Part shown: piece after piece, positions 8,138-17,122 of the stretch
Layout: each line of letters starts with the position of its first letter
Position numbering within the stretch: the first letter of the stretch is position 1
Assembly: GCF_900100875.1 (NCBI RefSeq)
Contig: NZ_FNKQ01000002.1
Coordinates: 744,001 to 808,000, forward strand
Direction: 5' to 3'
Source of the DNA: Halopelagius longus
Lineage (GTDB): Archaea; Halobacteriota; Halobacteria; Halobacteriales; Haloferacaceae
Length of the DNA stretch: 64,000 nt
The notes under the pieces: model-generated
The model's database searches: none
Told to the model about the DNA's origin: nothing
What the model saw: the letters and a program-made list of their open reading frames with translations, nothing else
Position numbers and translations under genes: made by a program

Positions 8138-8530
8138 TCAGACCGGTTCGAACCGGTAGCCGTCCCACTCCTGACTCTCCGCCTCGCGGATGCCCGCCTC
8201 GGGGTCGCGGAGTTCCTCGCAGTAGACGGGGCGGACCTCGTCTCCGATTTCGACCGCGCCTTCGTCGGCGGCGTTCGCGACGGTGAGTTGGCCGATGGCG
8301 CGGACGGGTTCGCCCTCGACGTCGAACTCCACGACGGCGAGCGAGTTCGGTTCGCGGACGCCCGGCGGCGTCGCCGTCGAGGTGGTCCACGTGACTATCT
8401 CGGCGGTGTACTCGCTCAGGTCGACGGTTCCGACGGGTTCCTCGCCGTCGGGGCCGACCGGGTGGCCGGGGTAGGTGATGCTGCCGTCGGGGTAGCGGTA
8501 CGCCTCCATCGGGGGAGTCTCGTCGCTCAT
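8138..8530 (-). CDS. Zn-ribbon/OB-fold protein (DUF35) partner of thiolase
   Basis: A 130-residue protein of the DUF35 OB-fold type. The OB-fold core (about 45-105) has the hydrophobic strand pattern I-V-T-W-T-T-S-T and L-A-V-V-E-F. The four Cys of the rubredoxin-like zinc ribbon found in longer relatives are absent, with only one Cys (Y-C-E-E-L). These proteins form complexes with archaeal thiolase or HMG-CoA synthase and channel acyl-CoA intermediates. The ATG at 8530 overlaps the stop of the thiolase gene by four bases. The gene order thiolase then DUF35 is the usual one. Confidence 0.85.
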   Translation of the reverse strand: MSDETPPMEAYRYPDGSITYPGHPVGPDGEEPVGTVDLSEYTAEIVTWTTSTATPPGVREPNSLAVVEFDVEGEPVRAIGQLTVANAADEGAVEIGDEVRPVYCEELRDPEAGIREAESQEWDGYRFEPV

Positions 8531-9681
8531 CGTCGTGCCTCCATGATGGTCGTGGTGACGCAGTTACCGAATCCGCCGACGTTGCAGGCCAGACCGACGT
8601 CCGCCTCGACCTGTCTGTCGCCCGCCTCGCCGACCAGTTGCTTGTAAATCTCGTACGCCTGTGCGACGCCCGAGGCGCCGAGGGGGTGACCCTTCGACTT
8701 CAGGCCGCCGGAGGTGTTGATGGGCAACTCGCCGTCGCGGTCGGTGACGCCCTCCTCGACGGCCTTCCAACCCTCGCCCTTCTCGAAGAAGCCGAGGTCC
8801 TCGGATTGGAGGAACTCGAGGATGGTGAACATGTCGTGCAGTTCCGCCACGTCCACGTCCTCGGGGCCGATGTCGGCCATCTCGTAGGCGATTTCCGAGG
8901 AGTTGACGACGCCGCCCATCGTCGTCGGGTCGGCGCGTTCGTGGACGACGTGGGTGTCCGTCGCGCCGCCGATGCCGGAGATGACGGCGTAGTCGTCGGT
9001 GTACTCGCGGGCGACGGACTCGGGGCAGAACATGAGGGCCGCCGACCCGTCGGTGATGGGGCAGAAGTCGTAGAGGCGGAGGGGGTCCGCCACGACGGGC
9101 GACTCCAGCACCGTCTCTAAATCGACTTCCTTCCGGAACTGCGCGTGGGGGTTGTCCACGCCGTTCTCGTGGTTCTTGACGGCCACCTTCGCGAGGGCTT
9201 CCCGCGGCGCGTCGTACGTGTCGAGGTAGAGGCGCGCGGTCATACCCGCGAAGGAGGGCAGGGTGACGCCGTGTTTGTACTCGACGGGGTGGGTGATGGA
9301 GGCGATGACGTCCGTCGCCTCCGCCGTCGAACAGTGGGTCATCTTCTCGCCGCCGACGAGCATCGTCATCTCCGAGGCTCCGGAGGCGACGGACTGCCAC
9401 GCCGCGTAGACGCCCGCCCCGCCCGAGGAGGACGTCTGGTCGATGCGGGCGGTGTAGGCGGGGACCGCCGCCAAGTCCTGCGCGAGGGCGTTCGGGACGC
9501 CCGTCTGTCCTTCGAACTCTCCGCTCGCCATGTTGGAGACGTAGAGGTGTTCTACCTCGTCCGGCGCGACGCCCGCGTCGTCGAGACAGGCTTGTCCGGC
9601 CTCCGCGAGTAACTCGCGTATCCACGCGTCGCGTTGCCCGAACTGGGTCATCGACGCGCCGATGACTGCTACGCGTTCCAT
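8527..9681 (-). CDS. Thiolase-family protein with Ser in place of active-site Cys
   Basis: A 384-residue thiolase-fold protein. The GHP active-site motif (S-K-G-H-P-L-G-A-S-G, about 329-338) and the C-terminal C-N-V-G-G-F-G-N-C-V-T-T-T segment are present. The nucleophile loop reads D-Q-T-S-S-S-G-G-A-G (about 82-91), where ordinary thiolases have a Cys in A-C-A-S-G-G, so the acyl-accepting Cys is missing. A single start is clear (ATG 9681). It is coupled to the DUF35 gene downstream, suggesting an acyl-CoA complex. It could be a ligand-binding or a non-canonical acyltransferase. The substrate is unknown. Confidence 0.85.
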   Translation of the reverse strand: MERVAVIGASMTQFGQRDAWIRELLAEAGQACLDDAGVAPDEVEHLYVSNMASGEFEGQTGVPNALAQDLAAVPAYTARIDQTSSSGGAGVYAAWQSVASGASEMTMLVGGEKMTHCSTAEATDVIASITHPVEYKHGVTLPSFAGMTARLYLDTYDAPREALAKVAVKNHENGVDNPHAQFRKEVDLETVLESPVVADPLRLYDFCPITDGSAALMFCPESVAREYTDDYAVISGIGGATDTHVVHERADPTTMGGVVNSSEIAYEMADIGPEDVDVAELHDMFTILEFLQSEDLGFFEKGEGWKAVEEGVTDRDGELPINTSGGLKSKGHPLGASGVAQAYEIYKQLVGEAGDRQVEADVGLACNVGGFGNCVTTTIMEARR

Positions 9682-9769
9682 ACTCGGAAACTACCGGCCA
9701 CCCGTTTACCGATTTCCCTTCCAATCGCGTGTCGAATTCTTTAACAAAACAGCGTTCCGACGGCCCGGT

Positions 9770-10186
9770 ATGAACACCGAGTCCGTCGCCTCGGCCGTCG
9801 GCGCCGTCGCCTGCCTCCTTCTGGCCGCCCTCGTGTTCGCTCCGGCGCTTCTCGTCACGCAGTCGGGCGTCGGCGTGGCCGCCTACTACGCCGCCGGCCC
9901 GGTGGGTATCTCCGTCGTCGGTTTCCTCGGGTTGCTCGGCGTCGTCGTCTTCCTCGCCGGCAGAGGGGGCCGAACCGACCCCGTCACCGTCGCCGGACTC
10001 GTCGTCGTCGTCGGCCTCGCCATGCTCGGATTCGCCCTGCTTTGGGCGGTGTCGATAGACTCGACCCTCGTGTTCAGTTTCCCCCCGGAGTACGCGTGGA
10101 TAGAGAACCACCGCTGGGCCGTCGTCGCCGTCGCCGCCGTCGTCGCCGTTTCCGCCGCCGCGTACGCGCGCGGGACCCTCAAGTGA
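9770..10186 (+). CDS. Haloarchaeal integral membrane protein (DUF7548-like)
   Basis: A 138-residue protein made of four hydrophobic helices at about residues 8-28, 40-62, 68-92 and 110-132, with a short loop containing F-P-P-E-Y-A-W-I-E-N-H-R-W between helices three and four. Such short four-helix proteins are a conserved haloarchaeal family with no assigned function (DUF7548 from memory). ATG 9770 follows a T/A-rich patch, TTCTTTAACA at 9737-9746, about 27 bases upstream, supporting leaderless transcription. Confidence 0.75.
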   Translation: MNTESVASAVGAVACLLLAALVFAPALLVTQSGVGVAAYYAAGPVGISVVGFLGLLGVVVFLAGRGGRTDPVTVAGLVVVVGLAMLGFALLWAVSIDSTLVFSFPPEYAWIENHRWAVVAVAAVVAVSAAAYARGTLK

Positions 10187-10254
10187 CGCACCGACGGCCG
10201 CGCTCTCCCGTCTGCCCGCCGTCCGCCGATTGGACCGACCCCGAGTCGAAAGCC

Positions 10255-10260
10255 CCTTAT
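10255..10260 (+). promoter_or_regulatory. TATA box of the SRP RNA gene
   Basis: The hexamer CCTTAT/CTTATG is centred here, about 25-28 bases before the predicted 5' end of the SRP RNA, which is the normal archaeal spacing. Confidence 0.55.
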
Positions 10261-10283
10261 GTGCCGACCGGGTAGGTGAGAAT

Positions 10284-10586
10284 GGACTAGGTCGGGCAGC
10301 CAGGCCCTGCCCACTTCCCGCAATTTCGGCCTTCAGCGGGGACCGAAACCGGGGGCGTCCGGTCAGACCGGCGCGGGCCCCGGGAGCCAACTTAGAAGCC
10401 TCGTCCCTCGGGGACAGCGGACCGCGGAAACCGACCGCAGGGTCGGTTGTACGCGGTTTACCGGTGATACCCCGCCAGGCGCGGAAGCGAGCAACGGACC
10501 GCCGGACGTGCGTCGCTCGAGGGATCGCGGGGTGGAGGAGGCAACCGGGACTACCCGTGCCGGAACGCCGGGCAAACCCGTCGTCC
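10284..10586 (+). ncRNA. ffs: 7S signal recognition particle RNA
   Basis: The RNA subunit of the signal recognition particle, which scaffolds SRP54 and SRP19 for co-translational membrane targeting. The helix 8 SRP54 site is visible at about 10472-10502, with the G-C-G-G-A-A-G-C-G tetraloop, C-C-A-G-G on the 5' side and G-A-G-C-A on the 3' side. The two ends can pair (GGAC at 10284-10287 with GUCC at 10583-10586), and the length of about 303 nt fits haloarchaeal 7S RNA. Long GC-rich pairing halves flank the helix 6-8 region. The ends are approximate by a few bases. No protein frame fits. Confidence 0.88.
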
Positions 10587-10709
10587 GCCACTCATACCTC
10601 ATCGACACTACCGCCCCGAGCGACGGGTCTCTCGCGACGAAACACCGCGTACACTTCCCGTATGGTGTGATTTATACCGGACAACTCCGTTTCGATTCGA
10701 ATACCGACG

Positions 10710-12005
10710 ATGGGTTCGCGAGGCGGCGGCACCGTGGCGCTCTTTCGTGACCGGGAGTTCGCGGCACTCGCGGGAACGGCGTTCGCGCGGAGTCAGGCGT
10801 ACTCGACGATACTCATCGCACTCGCGCTCTACGCCGAGCAGTTCGGGACGACGGGGTTCGTCGAGGGACTGTTCGGAACCGCCTTCGCCGTCGTCCAACT
10901 GCTCATCGTCCTCCCCCTCGGGCGGAAGGTGGACACGGGCAACGCCAAGCGCTACCTGCTCGCCGGCCTCGCTCTCAACGTCGTCGTCTTCTTCGGCTTC
11001 ACGCTGGTGCAGAACTCGATGCACGTCGTCCTCGTGCGGATGGTGCAGGGCCTCGGCGCGAGCATGCTCTGGATAACCGGCTCGACGGTCGTCGGCGAGA
11101 TAAGCCCCGACGACGCCAGCGGTCGGTGGCTCGGCGGGTACAATCAGGTGGCGGCGTTCTCCAGTCTCGCGGGCGACGTGGTGGGCGGCTACCTGCTGTA
11201 CGCCTACGACTTCGCGCTGACGTACGCCGTCCTCAGCGCCGTCACCGTCGTCGCGTTCCTCCTCGTGTGGCGCTACCTCCGGTCGAACCCCGGCGGGATG
11301 AAAGACCCCGAGGAGGCGACGGGCGTCGAGACGCTCCGCGCTCTGCTCGACCGGCCGATGATTCGCTCGCTCGTCTTCTTCCGCCTCGCGTTCAGCGTCG
11401 GCAAGATGGCCGTCATCATCTTCCTCCCCATCTTCGCCCGCGTGGAGTTCGGCATCAACGCCTTCGCCATCGGCTGGATTCTCGCGGGCGGAAAACTGAC
11501 GAAGACGCTCGCGCAGGGGTACATGGGCGATTTGACCGACCGGCTCGGCGGGAGACATCGGTTCGTCGCCGCCGGCGCATTTCTCTACGGTGTCGGGACG
11601 GCGCTCATCCCCCTGGCGTTGTTCTTCGAGGGGGTCGTCGACCCCATCGCGTTCTCGGCGTTCGGCGACACCCAACGGCTGGGCGGCGCGTTCTTCGCGC
11701 TGTTCGGCGCGTACGGCCTCCTCGGCGTCGCGGACAGCATCCGCCTGCCCGCGAGCATGGCGCTGTTCGTCGAGGAGGGCGAGCGGTTCGACTCCGTGGC
11801 TTCGAGCATGTCGCTTCGCTCCACCTCCTGGAAAATCGGGCAGGTGGCCGGGCCGGTTCTCGTCGGCACCATCAAGGACTTCGTCTCCACGACGGCGGCG
11901 TTCCTCACCGCCGCCGGCTTCATCCTCGTGGCGACGGGCGTGTTCGTCGCGACGTACTACCGGTTGGAGAACGCGGAGGCGGTGTCGCCGACGCCGGGCG
12001 ACTGA
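10710..12005 (+). CDS. Major facilitator superfamily transporter
   Basis: A 431-residue membrane protein with 12 predicted transmembrane helices, starting MGSRGGG and with the MFS loop L-G-R-K-V-D between helices two and three (about residues 70-75). The second half contains the related A-Q-G-Y-M-G-D-L-T-D-R-L-G-G loop (about 268-281). It is likely an exporter or proton-coupled antiporter, with substrate unknown. A TATA-like GATTTATACC lies about 38 bases upstream. It is a single gene between the SRP RNA and tatA. Confidence 0.9.
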   Translation: MGSRGGGTVALFRDREFAALAGTAFARSQAYSTILIALALYAEQFGTTGFVEGLFGTAFAVVQLLIVLPLGRKVDTGNAKRYLLAGLALNVVVFFGFTLVQNSMHVVLVRMVQGLGASMLWITGSTVVGEISPDDASGRWLGGYNQVAAFSSLAGDVVGGYLLYAYDFALTYAVLSAVTVVAFLLVWRYLRSNPGGMKDPEEATGVETLRALLDRPMIRSLVFFRLAFSVGKMAVIIFLPIFARVEFGINAFAIGWILAGGKLTKTLAQGYMGDLTDRLGGRHRFVAAGAFLYGVGTALIPLALFFEGVVDPIAFSAFGDTQRLGGAFFALFGAYGLLGVADSIRLPASMALFVEEGERFDSVASSMSLRSTSWKIGQVAGPVLVGTIKDFVSTTAAFLTAAGFILVATGVFVATYYRLENAEAVSPTPGD

Positions 12006-12131
12006 CGCGGCGACGGACCGTCACACGCCCGGACGCACCGCGACTCAGCCGGCGTACGCGCGAAGCCGTCGGCTCGCGGGTGTGATTCGGCGGTCGAAAA
12101 ACGTGTCGCGGCGCTTTCGGTGTGACCGTGT

Positions 12132-12404
12132 TCAGGCCGCGGTGGTTCGGTCGGTGTCGTCCGTCTCGGTCTCCGTTTCGGTCTCCACGTCGCTCTCGGC
12201 GTCGTCCGACGTCGCCGTCGCTTCGCGGAGTTCCGTCTCGATGTCTTCGCGGCCGCGCTTGAACTCGCCCATCGCCTGTCCGGTCGAACGCGCGAGTTTC
12301 GGCAGTTTGTTCGCGCCGAACAGCAGGACGACGATGAGGAGCACTATGAGCATCTCCGGTCCACCGGGGATACCGGGGAACAAGGGCACGAGGCTGTATG
12401 TCAT
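12132..12404 (-). CDS. tatA: Sec-independent translocase subunit TatA/TatE
   Basis: A 90-residue single-span protein. The transmembrane helix is at about residues 14-32 (E-M-L-I-V-L-L-I-V-V-L-L-F-G), with the F-G hinge, then the amphipathic helix with K-L-P-K-L-A-R-S-T-G, and an acidic Thr/Glu/Asp-rich tail. This pattern is that of the pore-forming Tat subunit, which exports folded, twin-arginine proteins and is heavily used in haloarchaea (see the Tat lipoproteins at 30.9 kb and 57.8 kb). The ATG at 12404 was chosen over an upstream in-frame ATG at 12434. No other tat gene is nearby. Confidence 0.92.
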   Translation of the reverse strand: MTYSLVPLFPGIPGGPEMLIVLLIVVLLFGANKLPKLARSTGQAMGEFKRGREDIETELREATATSDDAESDVETETETETDDTDRTTAA

Positions 12405-12537
12405 CGAGCGTTCTACGAGCCGAGGCGTTATCAACTTGTCAGCCGCATCTCGCCACCCGAGAAACGGGTGAGACGAGGGCGACGGGACTTGTACGCCGCG
12501 ATTTCGGCGTTTGAGTCTCTCGGACGCGGTGGCGGCG

Positions 12538-15159
12538 TCACTGACTCGTCACGGGTCGCTCCGCGAGCAACCGTCGGAACAGCGTCTTCTCCGCTTTTCG
12601 AAGGTGTTGGTGGAACGTCGGGGCACTCACGCCCAACGACTCGGCGACCGCTTCGCCCGAACTCTCCCGCGGCCACTCGAAGAACCCCGAGTAGTACGCC
12701 GTCTCCAAGGCGTTGCGCTGTCGCTCCGTCAGCACGTCCGCGAACTCCTGTTGCAGGCGCTCTCGGAACGCGCCGTCGACGGAGACCATCCGGCGGGCGA
12801 CCAGTTCGGCGTCCGGGTACGTCTCCTGAACGATGTCGATGACGCGCCTGACGTCCGTCGAGACGGAGAGGTGCACGGTCAACTCGAAGTGGCCCTCGAC
12901 CATCTCGGCGGACTCGACGTACCCGCCGAGGGAGGCGACGGCCGACTGGGTGGGCTGTTCCGAGAGGTACAGCTCGAACCGGTCGGGCGCGGAGTCGCGT
13001 TCGAACGTCGTCAGCGACTCCCAGTGGGGCACTTCCGCGACGAGCGACTCCAGTACGTCGAGGACGTTCGCGCTGGCGACCCCGTACTCCAGATACGTCC
13101 CGTCGTCGAGGGGGATGGTCCGGTCGATACGGAACACGCCGTCGGAGGGGAGCGTCGCGTCGTACCCGCCGAACGGGTCCGGGACGCGGAACTCGACTTC
13201 GACCGCTTCGTCGCTCATGAGCGCCTGTTTGCGCTCGTTGGCCGCGATTGCGTGACCGACGATTTCGCCCACCGGGCCGAGCGCGTGCCGTTCCTCCTCC
13301 TCGAAGGCGTTCTCGCGGTCGGCGTACACCCCGATGAGTCCGTACGTCGTTCCCTCGTACTCGATGGGGACGGCCGCGACCGACCGGTAGCCGTACTCGC
13401 GCGCGAGGTGACGCCACGGTTCGAAATCTTCGTCGGTGAAAGCGTCGTTGACGACCTGAATCTCGCCGGTCCGGACGGCCCGACTGGCGGGACCGCTCTC
13501 CTCCAACGTGTTCAAAGACCGGGCATCGGAGAGGTCTATCTCGTCGACGTAGCCCTCGACGCCGACTTCGACGCGGGGGGTGAGCTTCCCCCGCCTCGGG
13601 TCCACGCCCGCTATCCACGCGAACAGGTACGACTCCGAGGACGCGAGCGATTCACAGACCGCGTGCTCTATCTCCTCGCGCGTCGAGCGACTGATTATCG
13701 CGTCGGATATCTCCCTGACGACGGCGTTGACGCTGTTGAGGGCGGTGAGTCGCTCCCGTTGGCGTTCGTACCGCCGTAACTGCTCTTTCTGTGCGGTCAC
13801 GTCGCGGACGACCGCTATCCACCGGTGGGAGTTCTCGCAGGGGAAGTACCGCGTGATTCGGGCCTCGATGGGGACGCGTTCGTCCGCCTTCGTCACCACC
13901 TCGGCGTCGACGCTCACCACGTCTCGACCCTCCTCGAACTCCTCTCGGCAGTACTCGAGGGCGCTCTCTAACATGTCCTCGGCGATCACCTCCGTCGGCA
14001 TCTCGCCGACGAACTCGTCCGGCGGGTACCCCGTCAACGTCTCGAAGGCGTCGTTCGCCTCCACGAGGCGTCCGTCTTCGTCGAAGACGCAGACGGCGTC
14101 GTCGATGGTGTCGAAAATCGTCTCGTAGCGTTCCAGTTCGCGTTCGCGCCGCTTTCGGTCGTGAACGTCCCGGAGGTACACCGACGTGCCCGTCTCCGAG
14201 GGGTGGACGCGCCCTTCGACCCACTGCTCTAACGGTTCGAAGTAATCCTCGAACGTCACCGCCGACTGCGTCTTCGCCGCCCGACGAATCGCCTCACATC
14301 CCTCCGACAGCTCTTTTTGGGGGAACACCACGTCGATGGGCCGGCCGACCACCTCCGAGGCGTCGCGGTCGAACAGTTGTTCGGCGCGCGGGTTGAGGTA
14401 GGCGAACCGCCCCTCCTCGTCGAGAGAGAACACCGCGTCGTCGATTCGCTCGAACGCCTCGTCGAGTTCCCGTTCGAGGGCCGCGTGAGAGCGCTTCAAT
14501 CGCCGTACCAGACGCTTCGACTCGGTGACGTCGTAGTAGTGTTCGACGCGTCCGCCCGCGAACCGCCCCGACTCGATGGGTCGGCTTCGGTGCTCCAACC
14601 ATCGCTCGGCGCGACCCTCACCGGGCGTCACCCGACACTCGAACTCCTCGGCGTACGTGTTGTCCTCGTACGTCGAGAGCACCGTCTCGGCGAACGTCTC
14701 CGGGTCCGCCACGGCGTCGAGAATCTCCTCGTCCAAGAGTCGGCGCTTGTCGCGCCCGACGACCGTCTCGCAGTCGAGGCCGAAGTACCGTTCGACGCCC
14801 TCGTTGGCCCAGACGACCTCGAAGTCGTCGTTCAGGACGAAGACGCCCGCGTCCGCGCCGTCGAGAACGTCGAGCAACAGCGATTCGTACCCCTCGCTCG
14901 GAGTCGAATCCGACTCCGCCGCACTCCCCGCCGACGACTGCGGTGCGCGCCACCACACTCGCCCGCGCGCACCCACCTTCTTCGTCTCGACGTACCCCTC
15001 GTCGGCGAGTCGGTTCAGTCGGTCGTACGCCGTCCGACGGGTGCAGGCCAACGCCTCGGAGACTTCGCTCGTCGTAAGCGGAACGTGGGGCGATTCCCTC
15101 CCGTCGAAGACCGCGAGCGTCTCCGCGAGGGAGTCCGAGAGTGAATCCTCGAGGCTCAT
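12538..15159 (-). CDS. Multi-PAS, GAF, HTH-10 regulator (bacterio-opsin activator-like)
   Basis: An 873-residue cytosolic sensor-regulator. The N-terminal winged helix (about 20-75, with L-T-T-S-E-V-S-E-A-L-A-C-T-R-R-T-A-Y) is followed by three PAS domains (about 90-205, 220-330 and 335-450), with F-V-L-N-D-D-F and F-D-E-D-G-R-L-V-E-A-N-D-A-F signatures. Next come a GAF domain (about 470-650), the Bat-type region (about 665-810) and a C-terminal HTH_10 (about 815-870, L-E-T-A-Y-Y-S-G-F-F-E-W-P-R). The family is bacterio-opsin activator (Bat), which reads redox or light cues in other haloarchaea. The in-frame ATG at 15213 was rejected in favour of 15159, which lies 26 bases after a TATA element. 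Confidence 0.9.
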   Translation of the reverse strand: MSLEDSLSDSLAETLAVFDGRESPHVPLTTSEVSEALACTRRTAYDRLNRLADEGYVETKKVGARGRVWWRAPQSSAGSAAESDSTPSEGYESLLLDVLDGADAGVFVLNDDFEVVWANEGVERYFGLDCETVVGRDKRRLLDEEILDAVADPETFAETVLSTYEDNTYAEEFECRVTPGEGRAERWLEHRSRPIESGRFAGGRVEHYYDVTESKRLVRRLKRSHAALERELDEAFERIDDAVFSLDEEGRFAYLNPRAEQLFDRDASEVVGRPIDVVFPQKELSEGCEAIRRAAKTQSAVTFEDYFEPLEQWVEGRVHPSETGTSVYLRDVHDRKRRERELERYETIFDTIDDAVCVFDEDGRLVEANDAFETLTGYPPDEFVGEMPTEVIAEDMLESALEYCREEFEEGRDVVSVDAEVVTKADERVPIEARITRYFPCENSHRWIAVVRDVTAQKEQLRRYERQRERLTALNSVNAVVREISDAIISRSTREEIEHAVCESLASSESYLFAWIAGVDPRRGKLTPRVEVGVEGYVDEIDLSDARSLNTLEESGPASRAVRTGEIQVVNDAFTDEDFEPWRHLAREYGYRSVAAVPIEYEGTTYGLIGVYADRENAFEEEERHALGPVGEIVGHAIAANERKQALMSDEAVEVEFRVPDPFGGYDATLPSDGVFRIDRTIPLDDGTYLEYGVASANVLDVLESLVAEVPHWESLTTFERDSAPDRFELYLSEQPTQSAVASLGGYVESAEMVEGHFELTVHLSVSTDVRRVIDIVQETYPDAELVARRMVSVDGAFRERLQQEFADVLTERQRNALETAYYSGFFEWPRESSGEAVAESLGVSAPTFHQHLRKAEKTLFRRLLAERPVTSQ

Positions 15160-15181
15160 TGTCGGCTCAAAGCGACGACAG

Positions 15182-15189
15182 TTAATAAA
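15182..15189 (-). promoter_or_regulatory. TATA box of the Bat-like regulator gene
   Basis: TTTATTAA on the minus strand lies about 26 bases upstream of ATG 15159, fixing that start as leaderless. Confidence 0.6.
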
Positions 15190-15425
15190 TCTCCGTTGAC
15201 GGAATACGGACATTCTGACCCAATCACACGTGCGTTCTGTCGCGATTAGCCGTCTGAATGCCTCCCCGAATCAGGGGTATATTCGTGAGTTGTACAATCC
15301 AGTTGTCACACGGAGCGGCCGCCGCGAAAATGGAGCCTATGATTTTAACCCCACACGCTATTGGCCGTCTTCGTCATTGTTCGGACAAGCAGCACCGGAC
15401 ACCGGTGACTGACCCGAGTAGATAG

Positions 15426-15770
15426 ATGAGCAATCACATTCCCCCCCTACCACCCGACTCGCTGGCGGAGACGAGTCACGTCTCGCGTGACGACCTCTTC
15501 GAGGCTCTCGCCAACAGCAGACGCCGTACCGTGCTGTCAAAGATTGCCGACTCAGGGACGCCCGTCGAACTCCGAACGCTCGCGCGCGCCGTCGCCCGCG
15601 AGGAGGCGGAGCCGGACGACGAGGTTTCCGAGGAGACGTTCGAGAGCGTCTCGCTCACGCTCTATCACACGCACCTGCCGAAACTCGCGCACCTCGGCCT
15701 CATCGAGTTCGACGCCCGGCGGCGGGTCGTCGAGTCCGCGATAGACGGCATCGAGTCGCTGCCCGTGTAG
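15426..15770 (+). CDS. DUF7344-type winged-helix protein
   Basis: A 114-residue small regulator. Residues 20-105 form the haloarchaeal winged-helix domain often named DUF7344: D-L-F-E-A-L-A-N-S-R-R-R-T-V-L near residue 22, then an acidic loop (E-E-A-E-P-D-D-E-V), L-T-L-Y-H-T-H-L-P-K-L near 78, and the wing I-E-F-D. It is divergent from the Bat-like gene and lies just before the acidic operon, so it may control that operon or the Bat gene, which is only inference. The ATG at 15426 is the only reasonable start. Confidence 0.8.
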   Translation: MSNHIPPLPPDSLAETSHVSRDDLFEALANSRRRTVLSKIADSGTPVELRTLARAVAREEAEPDDEVSEETFESVSLTLYHTHLPKLAHLGLIEFDARRRVVESAIDGIESLPV

Positions 15771-15920
15771 GCGGTTCGCAGAACGGAGTCCCCCTTCTCG
15801 CGCAGCCTCTCTCGATTCGTCCAGTCCGGAGCGGTGCGGCCGTCAGCCGCCCCGGTTCCGTCGGGCTTGCAAGTACAGGCTAAACCGGCTTGCTCGATGG
15901 AGGCGTGTTGTCATAAGCAC
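15771..15920. other. Leader of the acidic operon
   Basis: About 150 bases. It carries A/T-rich short patches (ACAGGCTAAA at 15875-15884 and CATAAGCACA at 15912-15921) that are possible promoter elements. No RNA or protein is recognised here. Confidence 0.35.
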
Positions 15921-16835
15921 ATGATTTCTGACTCGTCGAACGCCGACCGGCGACGCCGAACCGGGAACGTCAACCGTTGTCTGCTGACCGACGGCGGCCA
16001 AGAACAAGCGGAAACCGACGACGCGGAGGGCGAAGAGAACCAAGAACAGGGGTCGGAGGCGGACGAGCAGAGCGACCAAGAGCAGACCGCCGACGAGGGA
16101 GAGGGGCAAGGCGAGGAAGAAGAAGAGGCGAGCGAAGGCGAAGAAGAGGCGGGCGAAGACGAAGAGCAAGGCGAAGGAGCAGACGAGGAAGGAGGAGAGG
16201 CTAGCGAAGGCGAAGAAGGCGAGGAGGACGAGTTCAAGGAAGCGACGGCCAAGAGCAAAGAGGAGGAGGCCGACGAGAAGCAGGAGAGCCTCGAAGGCGA
16301 AGACGAGACCAGCGTCCTGTTTCTGGACCTCGAAGGACTGCACCTGGACCTCCTCGGACTGGAGGTCGACCTCAACGAAGTCGTCCTCGACGTCTCCGCC
16401 GAGAAGGGCGACGGCAACTTGGTCGGGAACCTCCTGTCGGCCGTCGCCGGCCTCCTCGACAAGCCCGGCGAGTTGATGGGCGGTCTCTCCGATATGCTCC
16501 CGTCGCTGAAGGACATGCTCCCCGAAGCGCCGGAGATGGGCGAGAAGATTCGCAGCATGGCGAAGAACGTGGCCGACGAACTCCCCCTGCAGGACGTGCT
16601 GACGCAGGTCATCGTCGGCCTCGTCGACCAACTGTTCGGCACCGACGTCGGCGAGGAAGAACAGCAGGAAGCGTCTGAAGACCAAGCGGAGGAAGGCGCA
16701 GACGAACAGGAACAAGCCGAGCAGGAGGGTGAGGAGGCGCAGGAAGGCGAGGAGTCGGAGGCCGAAGAGGGGGAGTCCGAAGAGGGCGAGGACTACTCCG
16801 AGGCCGGACAGGAGGACCAAGGGGCCGAAGCATGA
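15921..16835 (+). CDS. Very acidic protein with 'DLLGL...NLLGNLL' core (operon gene 1)
   Basis: About 304 residues, first of three coupled genes. Residues 30-120 are almost only Glu, Gln, Asp, Gly and Ala. Residues about 134-190 hold a hydrophobic core with L-D-L-L-G-L-E-V-D-L-N-E-V-V-L-D-V and N-L-V-G-N-L-L-S-A-V-A-G-L-L-D. This pattern is known to me from many uncharacterised actinobacterial and some other bacterial proteins, but the function is unknown. Residues 190-240 form an amphipathic segment (D-M-L-P-S-L-K-D-M-L-P), and the tail is acidic again. There is no signal peptide or catalytic motif. The start is unsure: ATG at 15897 is in frame too, and the first 20 residues are oddly basic. 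Confidence 0.75.
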   Translation: MISDSSNADRRRRTGNVNRCLLTDGGQEQAETDDAEGEENQEQGSEADEQSDQEQTADEGEGQGEEEEEASEGEEEAGEDEEQGEGADEEGGEASEGEEGEEDEFKEATAKSKEEEADEKQESLEGEDETSVLFLDLEGLHLDLLGLEVDLNEVVLDVSAEKGDGNLVGNLLSAVAGLLDKPGELMGGLSDMLPSLKDMLPEAPEMGEKIRSMAKNVADELPLQDVLTQVIVGLVDQLFGTDVGEEEQQEASEDQAEEGADEQEQAEQEGEEAQEGEESEAEEGESEEGEDYSEAGQEDQGAEA

Positions 16836-17122
16836 GCGGGTCGATACTCGGCCGCATCGACGTGATGGAACTCCTCAGCGACGTCGACTACGAGGAGGCC
16901 CTCGAAGGAACTCAGTGGGAGGGCGTCACGGAGGAAGACGGCCTCGGCGAACGCCTCGGCGCGCGCGCCGGCGAGTGGTTGGGAGGTGCCCTCGGCGCTC
17001 TCTTCGGAGAAGTCGCGGGCGATATGCTCGTCGGCGAGATGCTCGATAAGGTCGGCGGCGACGCGCAGTTGTCGGGGAGCGGTGACGGCGGAAGCGACTC
17101 GACGCAGGAGGCGAATGCATGA
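16832..17122 (+). CDS. Small Gly-rich protein, operon gene 2
   Basis: A 96-residue protein whose ATG overlaps the previous stop (ATGA), so it is translationally coupled. Residues 39-55 fit G-x-x-[LF]-G-x-R-A-G-x-x-L-G-x-x-L-G, followed by L-F-G-E-V-A-G-D-M-L-V-G-E-M-L. Its small-residue spacing (G every 3-4 positions) suggests a glycine-zipper helix packing within or on a membrane or in an assembly. The same motif recurs in gene 3. The C-terminus is Ser/Gly/Asp-rich. No family recognised. Confidence 0.75.
   Translation: MSGSILGRIDVMELLSDVDYEEALEGTQWEGVTEEDGLGERLGARAGEWLGGALGALFGEVAGDMLVGEMLDKVGGDAQLSGSGDGGSDSTQEANA

Noticed and set aside
15843-16820. Antisense frame of 325 codons rich in Leu and Phe over operon gene 1
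   Set aside because: It is the mirror of Glu/Gln-rich codons, which read as Leu/Phe/Ser on the other strand, so it looks like a membrane protein only by chance.
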